Below, one piece after another: positions 27,505-35,918 of a stretch of 64,000 bases of DNA (within the stretch, counting starts at the first letter, position 1; each line of letters starts with the position of its first letter). Below the pieces are notes generated by a model. It worked only from the letters and a program-made list of their open reading frames with translations. It ran no database searches and was not told the origin of the DNA. This stretch comes from Ensifer adhaerens (GTDB lineage Bacteria; Pseudomonadota; Alphaproteobacteria; Rhizobiales; Rhizobiaceae). The stretch lies in assembly GCF_013283195.1 (NCBI RefSeq), contig NZ_JABEKT010000002.1:1397080-1461079 (forward strand), read 5' to 3'. A program made the translations under genes and the position numbers.

Positions 27505-28445
27505 GCCGTGGCTCCTGCTTTTGTACGAAGGCGGGGATCGAGCACAGGAAAGAGCAGATCCACGATGAGATTGATGGTGACGAAGGCGAGTGCTGAGAAC
27601 ACAACAATCGCCTGAAGCACGGCGGCATCCTGACTGCCAACGGCCCTTCCCGTGAGGCCGCCGATGCCATTGAGGCCGAAGACCGTTTCGGTAACGACCG
27701 CACCGGCGATGAGTTCGCCAAAGAGCACGCCGGCGATCGTCAGCGTCGGCAGCAGCGCGTTCTTCGCCACGTGCCGCCACAGCACCCACTGGCGGGTCGC
27801 CCCCTTGGCGCGGGCAACAGCGACGAAGGGCCGTGTCAGCACGTCATCGATGTTGCGCACCAGGACCTGGGCAAGCGGGGCGGAGATCGGCACGGCAAGC
27901 GTGAAGACCGGCAGGATCAGTTCCTGCCACGGACCAGGATTGATGACCGGCACGAGCTTCAGCCGGAACGAGAAGATCTGGATCAGCATGATGCCTAACC
28001 AGAAGGTCGGGATCGAGATGAAGAGCGACGGCACGGACTGGATCGCGCCGCGCAGCCAGGCGAAAGGCGTGAGGCTCGACACGAAGGCGATGACGACGGC
28101 AAAGACCGCGGCCAGCAGGAAGCCGAGCGATGCAAGTTTGAGTGTCGCCGGCAGATGAGCGGCAAGCATCGTGCTGACGGGCACGCCCACCTGAACGGAA
28201 TAGCCGAAATTGCCGGTCAGAAACCGCCCGATCGTCTGGATATACTGCACCCAGATGGCGCTATCGGCTGCATAGGACGCACGGATGTCGGCGATCTGCT
28301 GCGGGTTTAGCCCAAGTTCCGGGTTTTGGAACTTGATGAGGATGGCATCCCCCGGCATCGCCTGCAGCAGCACGAAGGAAATGGTGAAGGCCGCCCATAG
28401 GACGAACAACGCCTGTCCCAGGCGATTGAGCAAATATCCGGACAT
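27501..28445 (-). CDS. Peptide/nickel-type ABC transporter permease (DppB-like)
   Basis: 314 aa, six predicted membrane helices. The N-terminus MSGYLLNRLGQALFVLWAAF is followed by TISFVLLQAMPGD, and the coupling loop VARAKGATRQWVLWRHVAKN is characteristic of DppB/OppB permeases. It follows the binding-protein gene after a 69-bp spacer that holds a strong hairpin. Confidence 0.94.
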   Translation of the reverse strand: MSGYLLNRLGQALFVLWAAFTISFVLLQAMPGDAILIKFQNPELGLNPQQIADIRASYAADSAIWVQYIQTIGRFLTGNFGYSVQVGVPVSTMLAAHLPATLKLASLGFLLAAVFAVVIAFVSSLTPFAWLRGAIQSVPSLFISIPTFWLGIMLIQIFSFRLKLVPVINPGPWQELILPVFTLAVPISAPLAQVLVRNIDDVLTRPFVAVARAKGATRQWVLWRHVAKNALLPTLTIAGVLFGELIAGAVVTETVFGLNGIGGLTGRAVGSQDAAVLQAIVVFSALAFVTINLIVDLLFPVLDPRLRTKAGATA

Positions 28446-28477
28446 TTGCCGTTCCTCTGCTTTGTGTCATTGCGAAG

Positions 28478-28505
28478 ACCGGCCACGGCAATGCGCGTGG
28501 CCGGT
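28478..28505 (-). other. Intra-operon hairpin between binding-protein and permease genes
   Basis: A perfect 10-bp inverted repeat (ACCGGCCACG / CGTGGCCGGT) with an 8-nt loop, 9 bp after the binding-protein stop codon on the minus strand and not followed by a T-run. It is likely an attenuating or 3'-protecting element that gives excess binding protein over permease. Confidence 0.65.
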
Positions 28506-28514
28506 TGAACAGCA

Positions 28515-30146
28515 TCAATGTTCGGCGAGCCAGGTGCTGTAGAAGCTCGGGCGGCCGACCGACTCGAAAGCGATGCCCTGGACGTAAGGCGCGCCGGCGA
28601 AGGCCTGCGGCTCCTCGAAGATCGGGATCGCATAGGCCTGGTCAATGACGTAGTCCTGGACCTCGCCGGCGATTGCAAACCGCTTCTCACGATCGGGCTC
28701 TGCGGTGAGCGCCTCAAGCAGGCCGTTCAGCTTGTCGTCGGCAAAACTCTGGACCTTATCGCTCTGCCCGCCCTTCTGGCGCAGCACGTCTCGGTTCTTC
28801 GGGTAGTACTGGCTCTTGATCACGTCAGGATCGGCGCGACCGACCATCGCCGGAGAAACCGGTGTCTTGAGCGGATCGAGATCGTCGACGACCCGGCTGC
28901 CGCTGTCGCCCGCAAGTACTGTCAGCTTGACGCCGAGCTTGCCCCATTGCTGGGCAACGAGCTGCAAGGTTTCCTTGTTCTGCGGCTGTGGCAGAGATTC
29001 GTACGCCGTCAGCACCAATTCCTTGCCGTCTTTCTGCCGCAGGCCATTGGCGCCGACCGTCCAGCCGGCCTCTTCGAGAAGTGCCTTTGCCTTTTCCGGA
29101 TCGAAGGCGAGTTTGGCAGAAATGTCGCGGTAACCGAGCGCCGTCGAGGCGATGATCGATGTCGCCTGCGGGTAATTGGCGGAAAACAGCGTCGTGACGA
29201 TTTCCTTGGCGTCGGTCGCGTGCAACAGCGCCTTGCGGACCCTGACGTCTGCGACTAGTGGATTGTCGGGACGGAAGACCACGCTGTTGTTCACGCCGCG
29301 CGTCGAGGGCGCGTAGATCTGGTAATCCTGGGCCTCGACCTGCTTTTCGTCATAGGCCTGTACCTGGCGGATGAAATCGGCCTGACCGGCAAGCAGCGCG
29401 CCGATGCGCACGCTGTCTTCGCCGGTGATGATGTACTTGATACCATCGAGATAGGCCCTGCCCTGATGCTCCAGCTTTGCCGGACCCCAGGCGTATTCTT
29501 CACGCGCCTTCAGGTTCAGCTCCTTGCCGATCGTTTCGCTATCGACGACAAACGGACCGGAACCGATGATCTTGGTGGCGTCGCCCAGCTGTTCGAAAGG
29601 AAGCGCCAGCGTGCTTGCCGCGACAAGGCCGGAACCGATGACCGAGGTGCCCTGCAGGAAGCCGGGTGACGGCTTCTTGAAGAAGAATTTGACCGTCTGG
29701 GGATCGACGACCTCGCTGCGCTCGTAATTGTTGATCACCTCCGACACCGGCTGTTTCAGCGCCTTGTTGCCGAGCCCGAAGACGTCGTAATTCTTGGCGA
29801 CGGCTGCCGCATCGAGTGGCGTGCCGTCGGAGAAGGTGACGCCCGGGCGGATCTTGAACGTGTACTCGGTCGCGTCAGCGTTGACCGTCCAGGATTCGGC
29901 GATCCAGGGCTCGATTTCGAGCGTCTTCGGATTCTGATAGGTCAGCTTGTCGGTGATCTGATTGAGGATGCCACCGTTCGGATAGAAGCCGCCGGCCGGC
30001 GGATAGAGATTGGTATGGGCCTGCTGCTCGAGATAGATCAGCGTTCCGCCCTTGACCGGCTCGCTAGCAAAAGCGCCAGGCAGGAAAAGGCCGGAGGCGG
30101 AGATTGTCGCCAGCGTCAGCGCAAGCCGTTTCAGTTTCGTCGTCAT
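28515..30146 (-). CDS. Peptide-type ABC transporter solute-binding protein (SBP family 5, KPN_01854-type)
   Basis: 543 aa. A signal peptide is present (MTTKLKRLALTLATISASGL, cleavage likely after the AFA motif), then family-5 binding-protein landmarks: KGGTLIYLEQQAHTNLYPPA, YTFKIRPGVTFSDGTPLDA, VRKALLHATDAKEIVTTLFS. No lipobox Cys is seen, so it is a free periplasmic protein. It is the first gene of the operon that continues with two permeases, the fused ATPase, a luciferase-like monooxygenase and two AhpD-fold proteins. From memory this set matches a partially conserved, uncharacterised operon (KPN_01854 and KPN_01858 families). The ligand is unknown. Confidence 0.92.
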   Translation of the reverse strand: MTTKLKRLALTLATISASGLFLPGAFASEPVKGGTLIYLEQQAHTNLYPPAGGFYPNGGILNQITDKLTYQNPKTLEIEPWIAESWTVNADATEYTFKIRPGVTFSDGTPLDAAAVAKNYDVFGLGNKALKQPVSEVINNYERSEVVDPQTVKFFFKKPSPGFLQGTSVIGSGLVAASTLALPFEQLGDATKIIGSGPFVVDSETIGKELNLKAREEYAWGPAKLEHQGRAYLDGIKYIITGEDSVRIGALLAGQADFIRQVQAYDEKQVEAQDYQIYAPSTRGVNNSVVFRPDNPLVADVRVRKALLHATDAKEIVTTLFSANYPQATSIIASTALGYRDISAKLAFDPEKAKALLEEAGWTVGANGLRQKDGKELVLTAYESLPQPQNKETLQLVAQQWGKLGVKLTVLAGDSGSRVVDDLDPLKTPVSPAMVGRADPDVIKSQYYPKNRDVLRQKGGQSDKVQSFADDKLNGLLEALTAEPDREKRFAIAGEVQDYVIDQAYAIPIFEEPQAFAGAPYVQGIAFESVGRPSFYSTWLAEH

Positions 30147-30455
30147 GGGAGCCTTCCTTCAAATGTCTGAAGGCTATCGTACGAGGAAGTGTCGGATCAT
30201 CAACTAAATCTAGTAAATTAATATGCTATATGTTCCGAGCGAATGGAAAGAAGCATCTCCGTCTCCGAGCCGATGGAGATATTTCTCCCGAGGCCGTCTC
30301 ACTGCCTTCTTTTGCTGGTCTCAAGCGACATGCGGATCAGGGCGTTGAAAGACCGTCTGTTATCGTGGGCGAAACGCTTCACGTGCCATTGACAATTCGG
30401 CCCCTATTCATTGAAAACTTTGCCAATTCCTTCCAAGCCCGAGATTGAGATATTC
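30147..30455. other. Intergenic region with divergent promoters (binding-protein operon and exoB)
   Basis: 309 bp without a convincing gene. Its part at 30200-30235 is clearly AT-rich relative to the surroundings (stretch ACTAAATCTAGTAAATTAAT), with a small dyad ACTA-N4-TAGT that could be the promoter or operator of the minus-strand transporter operon. The exoB promoter should lie to the right; I see no strong sigma-70 or RpoN match. Confidence 0.4.
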
Positions 30456-31442
30456 ATGACAAATAACAAGGTTCTTGTCGTCGGCGGCGCCGGCTATATC
30501 GGCTCGCACACCTGCCTTCAGCTGGCCTCCAAGGGTTTTGAACCCATGGTCTACGACAACCTGTCGAACGGCCATGAGGAGTTCGTCAAATGGGGCGTTC
30601 TGGAAAAGGGCGACATCCGCGACCGGCAGCGGCTCGACGACGTGCTGGCACGACACAAGCCGCGGGCGATCCTTCACTTCGCCGCGATGATCGAAGTCGG
30701 CGAATCCGTCAAGGATCCGGTCTCCTTCTACGACAACAACGTCATCGGAACCTTGACCCTGCTGTCGGCAGCACTTTCGGCCGGCATCGAGGCTTTCGTG
30801 TTTTCGTCCACCTGCGCCACCTATGGATTGCCGGAAAGCGTGCCGATCGACGAGCAGCACCGCCAGGCCCCGATCAACCCCTATGGCCGCACGAAGTGGG
30901 TCTGCGAGCAGGCATTGAAGGACTACGGGCAGTACAAGGGACTGCGCTCGGTCATCCTGCGTTACTTCAATGCCGCGGGTGCCGACCCCGAGGGGCGGAT
31001 CGGCGAGTGGCACGAGCCTGAGACCCACGCGATCCCGCTCGCGATCGATGCCGCCCTCGGTCGCCGCGATGGCTTCAAGGTCTTCGGCACCGACTACGAC
31101 ACCCGCGACGGCACCTGCGTGCGCGACTACATCCACGTGCTCGACCTTGCCGACGCGCATGTGCGCGCCGTCGAATACTTGCTTGAGGGCGGCGACAGCG
31201 TCGAGCTCAATCTTGGCACGGGCACCGGCACGACGGTCAAGGAACTGCTGAACGCGATTACAGAGGTCTCCGGCCGCACCTTCGGCATCGACTATGTCGA
31301 TCGTCGGGAAGGCGATTCGACCACGCTCGTCGCCAACAACGACAAGGCCCGCGCAGTGCTCGGCTGGGAGCCGCAGTATGACCTCGCGGCGATCACGCGC
31401 ACGGCCTGGAACTGGCATTCCCGCCGCAACCAGGGTGCCTGA
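30456..31442 (+). CDS. exoB: UDP-glucose 4-epimerase ExoB
   Basis: 328 aa from the ATG at 30456, the same length I recall for S. meliloti ExoB; a TTG start 45 bp upstream is less likely. It is a short-chain dehydrogenase/epimerase with the NAD-binding GGAGYIGSHT at residues 9-18, catalytic SSTCATYG (Ser) and NPYGRTKW (YxxxK), and HVLDLADAHVRA. It makes UDP-galactose from UDP-glucose in the cytoplasm for the single galactose of the succinoglycan octasaccharide and for other surface polysaccharides. It lies at the end of the exo cluster, convergent with exoZ, and is separated from it by a hairpin. Confidence 0.96.
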   Translation: MTNNKVLVVGGAGYIGSHTCLQLASKGFEPMVYDNLSNGHEEFVKWGVLEKGDIRDRQRLDDVLARHKPRAILHFAAMIEVGESVKDPVSFYDNNVIGTLTLLSAALSAGIEAFVFSSTCATYGLPESVPIDEQHRQAPINPYGRTKWVCEQALKDYGQYKGLRSVILRYFNAAGADPEGRIGEWHEPETHAIPLAIDAALGRRDGFKVFGTDYDTRDGTCVRDYIHVLDLADAHVRAVEYLLEGGDSVELNLGTGTGTTVKELLNAITEVSGRTFGIDYVDRREGDSTTLVANNDKARAVLGWEPQYDLAAITRTAWNWHSRRNQGA

Positions 31443-31463
31443 GATCAGGAACCTCGACGAACC

Positions 31464-31490
31464 GCATCCTGGCTTAGACGGCTAGGATGC
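31464..31490. terminator. Hairpin between convergent exoB and exoZ
   Basis: GCATCCTGGC and GCTAGGATGC form a 10-bp stem with one G-T pair and a 7-nt loop. The right arm covers the exoZ stop codon. There is no strong T-run on either side, so it would be a weak bidirectional terminator. Confidence 0.5.
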
Positions 31491-32498
31491 CGGACGTACC
31501 CGGTTCAGGGGCAATCTGGAGCGGGTACGTCGCGTAATCGGGCGCTCGATGATGAAATACGCGGCAATGCCGGCCAGCGTGCCGGCCACGAGCGCGACAA
31601 GCAGTGTCGGCGCTGAATTCAAGCCGACCACCGCCGCGACCTTGACGACGACCGATATCGCGAAGGTGTGCCACAGGTAGATCGAATAGGAGGCATCGCC
31701 GAGCAAGGTCGGCAATGTCCATTTTCGGAACCAACCGTCGGATTCAAGCGCAAGGGTGCCGGTGACCAGCATGACGGCCAGCGGGCCCAATATCCTTTCG
31801 TCGAACGGCAGGCGCAGGACGGCAAGGCCCGCGAGCCCCAGGAATGAACCGGCGACAAGCACGATGCCGACACCTGGTCCGGCAATCCGGCCCCGCAGCC
31901 AGAACTCGGCAACAATCATGCCGGCCACGAACTCGAGGATGACGGCGCGCGTATAGGTCAAAAACAGCGCGTTCTCCGTATCGATGGCAAGCCCGAGCAG
32001 CACTAGCGAAACGAACACCGCCGCCATCGCCGGCAGTCGACGATGCCGGGGCAGCATCAACGATGCGGCGAAGACGACATAGAAGAACATCTCGAAATTC
32101 AGCGTCCAGCCCTGCACGAGCACCGGCCAGATTTCGCCGCTGCTCGGCGAGCGCGCCGGGATGAACAGCAGTGAAGCGACGATGTGTTCGAGCGACAGGA
32201 CGAGATTCGGGAAAAGGCCGGCAATACCTCCCCCGATCATCACCATCGTCGCGAGCCAATAGACCGGCGCAATCCGGCGCAGCCGCTCCTTAAGGAAAGC
32301 AAGTGGTCTTGTCGGACGACGATCGCTGATCACCCACATGATGAAGCCACTGATGACGAAGAAGACATCGACGCCGGCAGCCCCGATCGCGAAGTGGTGG
32401 CCCGTCCGCTCGGCCGCGTGAAAGAGCACGACACCGAGCGCGGCAAGCGCGCGCAGATATTGTATGCCGTGGATTGTTTTCATCGGCGTGGCGGTCAT
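31482..32498 (-). CDS. exoZ: Succinoglycan acetyltransferase ExoZ
   Basis: 338 aa, acyltransferase-3 family with about ten membrane helices. The N-terminal IHGIQYLRALAALGVVLFHA carries the conserved Arg and His of this family, and GAAGVDVFFVISGFIMW follows. It adds the O-acetyl group to the glucose of the succinoglycan repeating unit at the cytoplasmic membrane. The start ATG shares a base with the exoQ stop (TGATG), so the two are translationally coupled; a second ATG five codons later is possible. The position beside exoB and exoQ matches the S. meliloti order. Confidence 0.93.
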   Translation of the reverse strand: MTATPMKTIHGIQYLRALAALGVVLFHAAERTGHHFAIGAAGVDVFFVISGFIMWVISDRRPTRPLAFLKERLRRIAPVYWLATMVMIGGGIAGLFPNLVLSLEHIVASLLFIPARSPSSGEIWPVLVQGWTLNFEMFFYVVFAASLMLPRHRRLPAMAAVFVSLVLLGLAIDTENALFLTYTRAVILEFVAGMIVAEFWLRGRIAGPGVGIVLVAGSFLGLAGLAVLRLPFDERILGPLAVMLVTGTLALESDGWFRKWTLPTLLGDASYSIYLWHTFAISVVVKVAAVVGLNSAPTLLVALVAGTLAGIAAYFIIERPITRRTRSRLPLNRVRPAS

Positions 32499-33781
32499 CA
32501 GAACCTCAGCTGCGGGTGGTGGCTTGCCAGCACCCTGCCCTCAGCAAGCCGACGCTCGCTGACGACCTGCCGGCCCTGCCTGATCGTCAGCTTTCCGGCT
32601 GCAAAGTAGAGCAGGAAAGAGCCGACGTGGTAGGGATTCATGATGTCGATTTCGACGAAGGCCCGCACGAGCAGCAGCAGCACCACGCCGAACAGAACGG
32701 AAGATTCCACGTGATGGTCATAGGTGAGCAGCCGCTTGATATGGCCGAAGACGGTCACCAGGAGCACGGTGCAAAGCAGCACGAGCCCGATCGCGCCGGT
32801 CTCCACCATCGCCTCGATGAAGGTGTTGTGGAAATGGAAGCCCGAGCGGGTCGCGATGAAGAATTCTTCCCACAACCGCTCCGGTTCGGAAAAACCCTGG
32901 ACCCAATAGGCCTGGTAACCCACACCGACGACAGGTGAAGAGAGTGCAGCCTCAATGCCCTGCCGCCAGAGATAGGTTCGCCCGGTCAGCGTGGAATCCT
33001 TGCCGAAGAGCCCGAGAATGAGGTCGACGCCGCCACCGTAGACCGCGGCAATGGCAGTGACCCCGCCCACGACGATGGCGGCGAGAAACAACCCCTTGCG
33101 ATGGCTGGGCGACAACATGCCCACGGCGCGCATGCCGAGCCAGCAACAGACGATAGCGACGGCCGTCAGAACCGATGTCGCCGATTGCGAGGCAAACAGC
33201 GAATAGGCCGATATCAGTCCGACGGCTCCTGCGGCTCCGAGCCAAAACCTGCGCTCCCCAAGCGCAACAGGCGCGATGAAGGCAAAGTAGATCCCAAGAG
33301 ACGCATAGAACCCGAGCTGGTTCTTCGAAGCAAAGGCACCGACGAAACTATAGGTGCCGTCAAGCGGATCCAAGTGGTAGACGCCAAACAGCAACGAATA
33401 GACGAGCACGATACCGACCCCCGCCAGCGCGCCGCGCACGAGCGTGCGGATGTCGATCGTGCGCATGACGATCAGGGCGCAGACGACATGGGAGAGGTAC
33501 TGCACCCCCGTCCTTGCCGTCATCCCCGGCGCTGCCGACCAGAACACCGACAGGCAGGCAAAGACCGCAAAGGCAAGGATCCAGATATATCTGCCGTAAT
33601 TGCCGAGCACCCTTCGATAATCGACGAGGACCAGTGGCAGCCACAGCGCGTAATAGACCAGGATCGACGCCTGCCCGAACCGCGAGGAATAGGCGAAGAC
33701 GAAGAACGATATTGCCAGCGCAAACGTACCGTAGGCCTGGTTTTCACCGGGAGAAACGAGGCTTGCCTTGGAAATTTTCAT
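32498..33781 (-). CDS. exoQ: Succinoglycan polymerisation protein ExoQ (O-antigen-polymerase-like)
   Basis: 427 aa, polytopic inner-membrane protein with about ten to eleven helices and a large periplasmic loop carrying the Wzy-type segment ALSSPVVGVGYQAYWVQGFSE followed by FHFHNTFIEAMVETGAIGLV. It polymerises succinoglycan octasaccharide units and is required for high-molecular-weight product. AAGGATC precedes the ATG. It lies downstream of exoF with a 108-bp spacer containing a strong inverted repeat, and upstream of exoZ. Confidence 0.94.
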   Translation of the reverse strand: MKISKASLVSPGENQAYGTFALAISFFVFAYSSRFGQASILVYYALWLPLVLVDYRRVLGNYGRYIWILAFAVFACLSVFWSAAPGMTARTGVQYLSHVVCALIVMRTIDIRTLVRGALAGVGIVLVYSLLFGVYHLDPLDGTYSFVGAFASKNQLGFYASLGIYFAFIAPVALGERRFWLGAAGAVGLISAYSLFASQSATSVLTAVAIVCCWLGMRAVGMLSPSHRKGLFLAAIVVGGVTAIAAVYGGGVDLILGLFGKDSTLTGRTYLWRQGIEAALSSPVVGVGYQAYWVQGFSEPERLWEEFFIATRSGFHFHNTFIEAMVETGAIGLVLLCTVLLVTVFGHIKRLLTYDHHVESSVLFGVVLLLLVRAFVEIDIMNPYHVGSFLLYFAAGKLTIRQGRQVVSERRLAEGRVLASHHPQLRF

Positions 33782-33794
33782 CGTGATCCTTCAA

Positions 33795-33829
33795 AGCGTT
33801 TCTCGATTAACGGGCATCCGAGAAACGCT
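33795..33829. repeat. Strong inverted repeat in the exoF-exoQ spacer
   Basis: A perfect 11-bp stem, AGCGTTTCTCG / CGAGAAACGCT, with a 13-nt loop sits in the 108-bp gap between exoF and exoQ. A T-rich tract follows on the plus side only, so it is not an obvious terminator for the minus-strand transcript. It could be a copy of a small rhizobial intergenic palindromic element or a differential-expression hairpin. Confidence 0.6.
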
Positions 33830-33889
33830 CTATTTTGTTCTCAAGCGCTTCCTGATGGTCCCGCGCTTCGCACTTCTCCCCGAAACGCG

Positions 33890-35161
33890 CTAACGCATCG
33901 CAACGTTGGCTTCGATCTTGATCACGTCGCCCGGCTGAACCGGCGTGTTCTCATCGGCCGCAATCTCGACAGCCTTGCCTTCCTTCTCGCGGACGATCGA
34001 ATAGCTGATCACAGCCTCCGACCCGTTGTCCTTGGTCTGCGCCGCCTCGGCCGATTGCAGCAGCGCCTCGGTCATGAGGTCGCGACTGGTGCCAAGCTTG
34101 ATCGCCAAGGTGTCGAGTTCGGCCTCGGTGTTCTGCAGGTCCTGGGCAAGCTGGGCATCCCAATCGTTGCGCAGGTTTGTGTCGTCCTGGGTCGCCTTGC
34201 TGACATCCTGCTTTGCCTTCAAGGATGCGGTATCGATATCGAGGACGGCCCCCTGCAACTCGGCCACGCGCTGTTCTAGCGCGAGCTTGCGCGCAGCCAG
34301 CGCCAGTCCCTTTTCGGCAAGGCCTTCGATCTTGTCCCTGTCCTCGATCACCAGGTCCAATTGGCGGTTCTGGGTCTCGGACTTTTTCGCCAGCGCCTCG
34401 ATCTCGTTTTCGAGCAGGGATTTGAGATCGGCCAGCGATGCCAGCTGACGCTTCTGCCTCTTGTCGCGCGATACCATCAGTGCCGTCTCGCTTTCGAGCA
34501 GGCCGGCGACGTCGGCGGCGTCCCTTAATTCCTTCGGCAGTTCGATCTTGTCCTTGCCGGCGATCTCCGCCTGCAGGCGCGCGCGCCGGATCAGGAGCCG
34601 GTTGCGCTCGGAGACCTGCACGCTCGAATCTCCGCGGGCATTGATGTAGTCGCGGGCGAAACGCTGGCCGCTTTCCGAACGTCTCAAGCCGCCACCGAGA
34701 CTGACGGCCTTCAACACCGTCAGGCTCGGCGCGTAGGGGTACTCACCGGGCTTCTGAACCTCGCCTGAGAGATAGACCGGGCGATACTGGGCGAGTTCGA
34801 CCGAGGCCGATGGCCGGTCGCGCAGACCGAACAGCGTCTGCATCTTGACGCCGATCGCCTCGCTCATCTCGGCAGTCGTCTTGCCTGCTGCCGGCAAGTC
34901 GCCAATGAAGGGGATGGAGACCATGCCGGATGCACCGACGGTATAGTCACCGCTGACCACGGACCAGTCGCGCACCGCGCCTTCGGCTGTCTGCCATTCG
35001 GCAACGCGGATCTTCAGCTTGTCCATGACGCCGAGATGGTATTCGTCGGCATGTGCCGGCAGCGTGCCGAACACGGTTATGGCCGCAAGCATGGCGGCCT
35101 TGAGAGAATATGGCTTTCGCAGGGAGATCAGGGATCTCCCGTTGGCAATTTGATGTGTCAT
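33890..35161 (-). CDS. exoF: Outer-membrane polysaccharide export protein ExoF (OPX/Wza-like)
   Basis: 423 aa. A signal peptide is present (about residues 15-38, ending PAHA), then the Poly_export domain (EYHLGVMDKLKIRVAEWQT), SLBB-like region (YRPVYLSGEVQKPGEYPYAP), and a long coiled-coil stretch (about 170-370) with repeated basic/acidic heptads such as RRARLQAEIAGKDKIELPKE. It acts in the periplasm/outer membrane as the export channel component that works with ExoP and ExoQ. It lies between exoY and exoQ on the same strand, as in S. meliloti. Confidence 0.95.
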   Translation of the reverse strand: MTHQIANGRSLISLRKPYSLKAAMLAAITVFGTLPAHADEYHLGVMDKLKIRVAEWQTAEGAVRDWSVVSGDYTVGASGMVSIPFIGDLPAAGKTTAEMSEAIGVKMQTLFGLRDRPSASVELAQYRPVYLSGEVQKPGEYPYAPSLTVLKAVSLGGGLRRSESGQRFARDYINARGDSSVQVSERNRLLIRRARLQAEIAGKDKIELPKELRDAADVAGLLESETALMVSRDKRQKRQLASLADLKSLLENEIEALAKKSETQNRQLDLVIEDRDKIEGLAEKGLALAARKLALEQRVAELQGAVLDIDTASLKAKQDVSKATQDDTNLRNDWDAQLAQDLQNTEAELDTLAIKLGTSRDLMTEALLQSAEAAQTKDNGSEAVISYSIVREKEGKAVEIAADENTPVQPGDVIKIEANVAMR

Positions 35162-35237
35162 TGCGGTTTCCCGGTTGCTGGTCGCGCGCTCCGGCGTCCA
35201 ACGACCGAGGTCGTCAGGCTCCGTGGCGCAGCGTTGG

Positions 35238-35918
35238 TCAGTAGCTGCCGCGAGAAAAGCAGACTGCGGGGATCGTCTTGAAGACGATGGAGACGTCGCG
35301 GATCAGCGACCAGTTCTGCACATAGTGCGTGTCGAAGGCGACGCGTGTTGCATAGGAAACGTCATTCCTGCCGCTGATCTGCCAGAGGCCGGTCAGGCCC
35401 GGCCGAGACTGAAGATAGAAGACGGCTGCGGCGTCGTAGAGTTCGAGTTCGTCTTCCACGACAGGTCGCGGGCCGACGATGCTCATTTCACCGCGGATGA
35501 TGTTGATCAACTGCGGCAGTTCATCGAGGCTGAGCTTGCGCAGCACGCTGCCGACGACGGTCACCCGTGGATCGTCCTGTAGTTTGCGTGTCGCTCGCCA
35601 TTCCTCGTAGGCTGCCGGATTGTTGCGAAGATGATCCTGCAAAAGCCGATCGCCGTCTGCCCGCATCGTGCGGAACTTCAGGCAGCGGAATGAGCGGCCG
35701 TTGTGGCCGATACGGCGGTGGCCGTAGAAAACGGATCCGCCATCCGAAAACTTGACGAGCGTCATCAAGAGCAGGAAGAGCGGACTGAGAAAGACAAGAG
35801 CGAGTGAAGCGGTGAAGACGTCGAAGCCGCGCTTCGAAATTCCTCCCACCGGACGATATGCTCCTGACTCTGCGGTACTGAAAAACGGCGAATTGGCCGA
35901 TCGAGTCGCAGACTTCAT
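35238..35918 (-). CDS. exoY: Undecaprenyl-phosphate galactose phosphotransferase ExoY
   Basis: 226 aa from the ATG at 35916-35918 with GGAG 8 nt upstream, equal to the S. meliloti length as I recall it; an upstream extension is unlikely. One N-terminal membrane helix (ISKRGFDVFTASLALVFLSP) is followed by the bacterial sugar-transferase domain with KFRTMRADGDRLLQDHL, LRKLSLDELPQLINIIRGEMS, VGPRP and LTGLWQISGRND. It transfers galactose-1-phosphate to the lipid carrier, the priming step of succinoglycan synthesis. Its activity is thought to be opposed by ExoX, encoded divergently next to it. Confidence 0.96.
   Translation of the reverse strand: MKSATRSANSPFFSTAESGAYRPVGGISKRGFDVFTASLALVFLSPLFLLLMTLVKFSDGGSVFYGHRRIGHNGRSFRCLKFRTMRADGDRLLQDHLRNNPAAYEEWRATRKLQDDPRVTVVGSVLRKLSLDELPQLINIIRGEMSIVGPRPVVEDELELYDAAAVFYLQSRPGLTGLWQISGRNDVSYATRVAFDTHYVQNWSLIRDVSIVFKTIPAVCFSRGSY

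Noticed and set aside
26458..27615. A 385-codon plus-strand open frame across the ABC ATPase and permease genes
   Set aside because: It crosses two well-supported minus-strand transporter genes and is a high-GC shadow.
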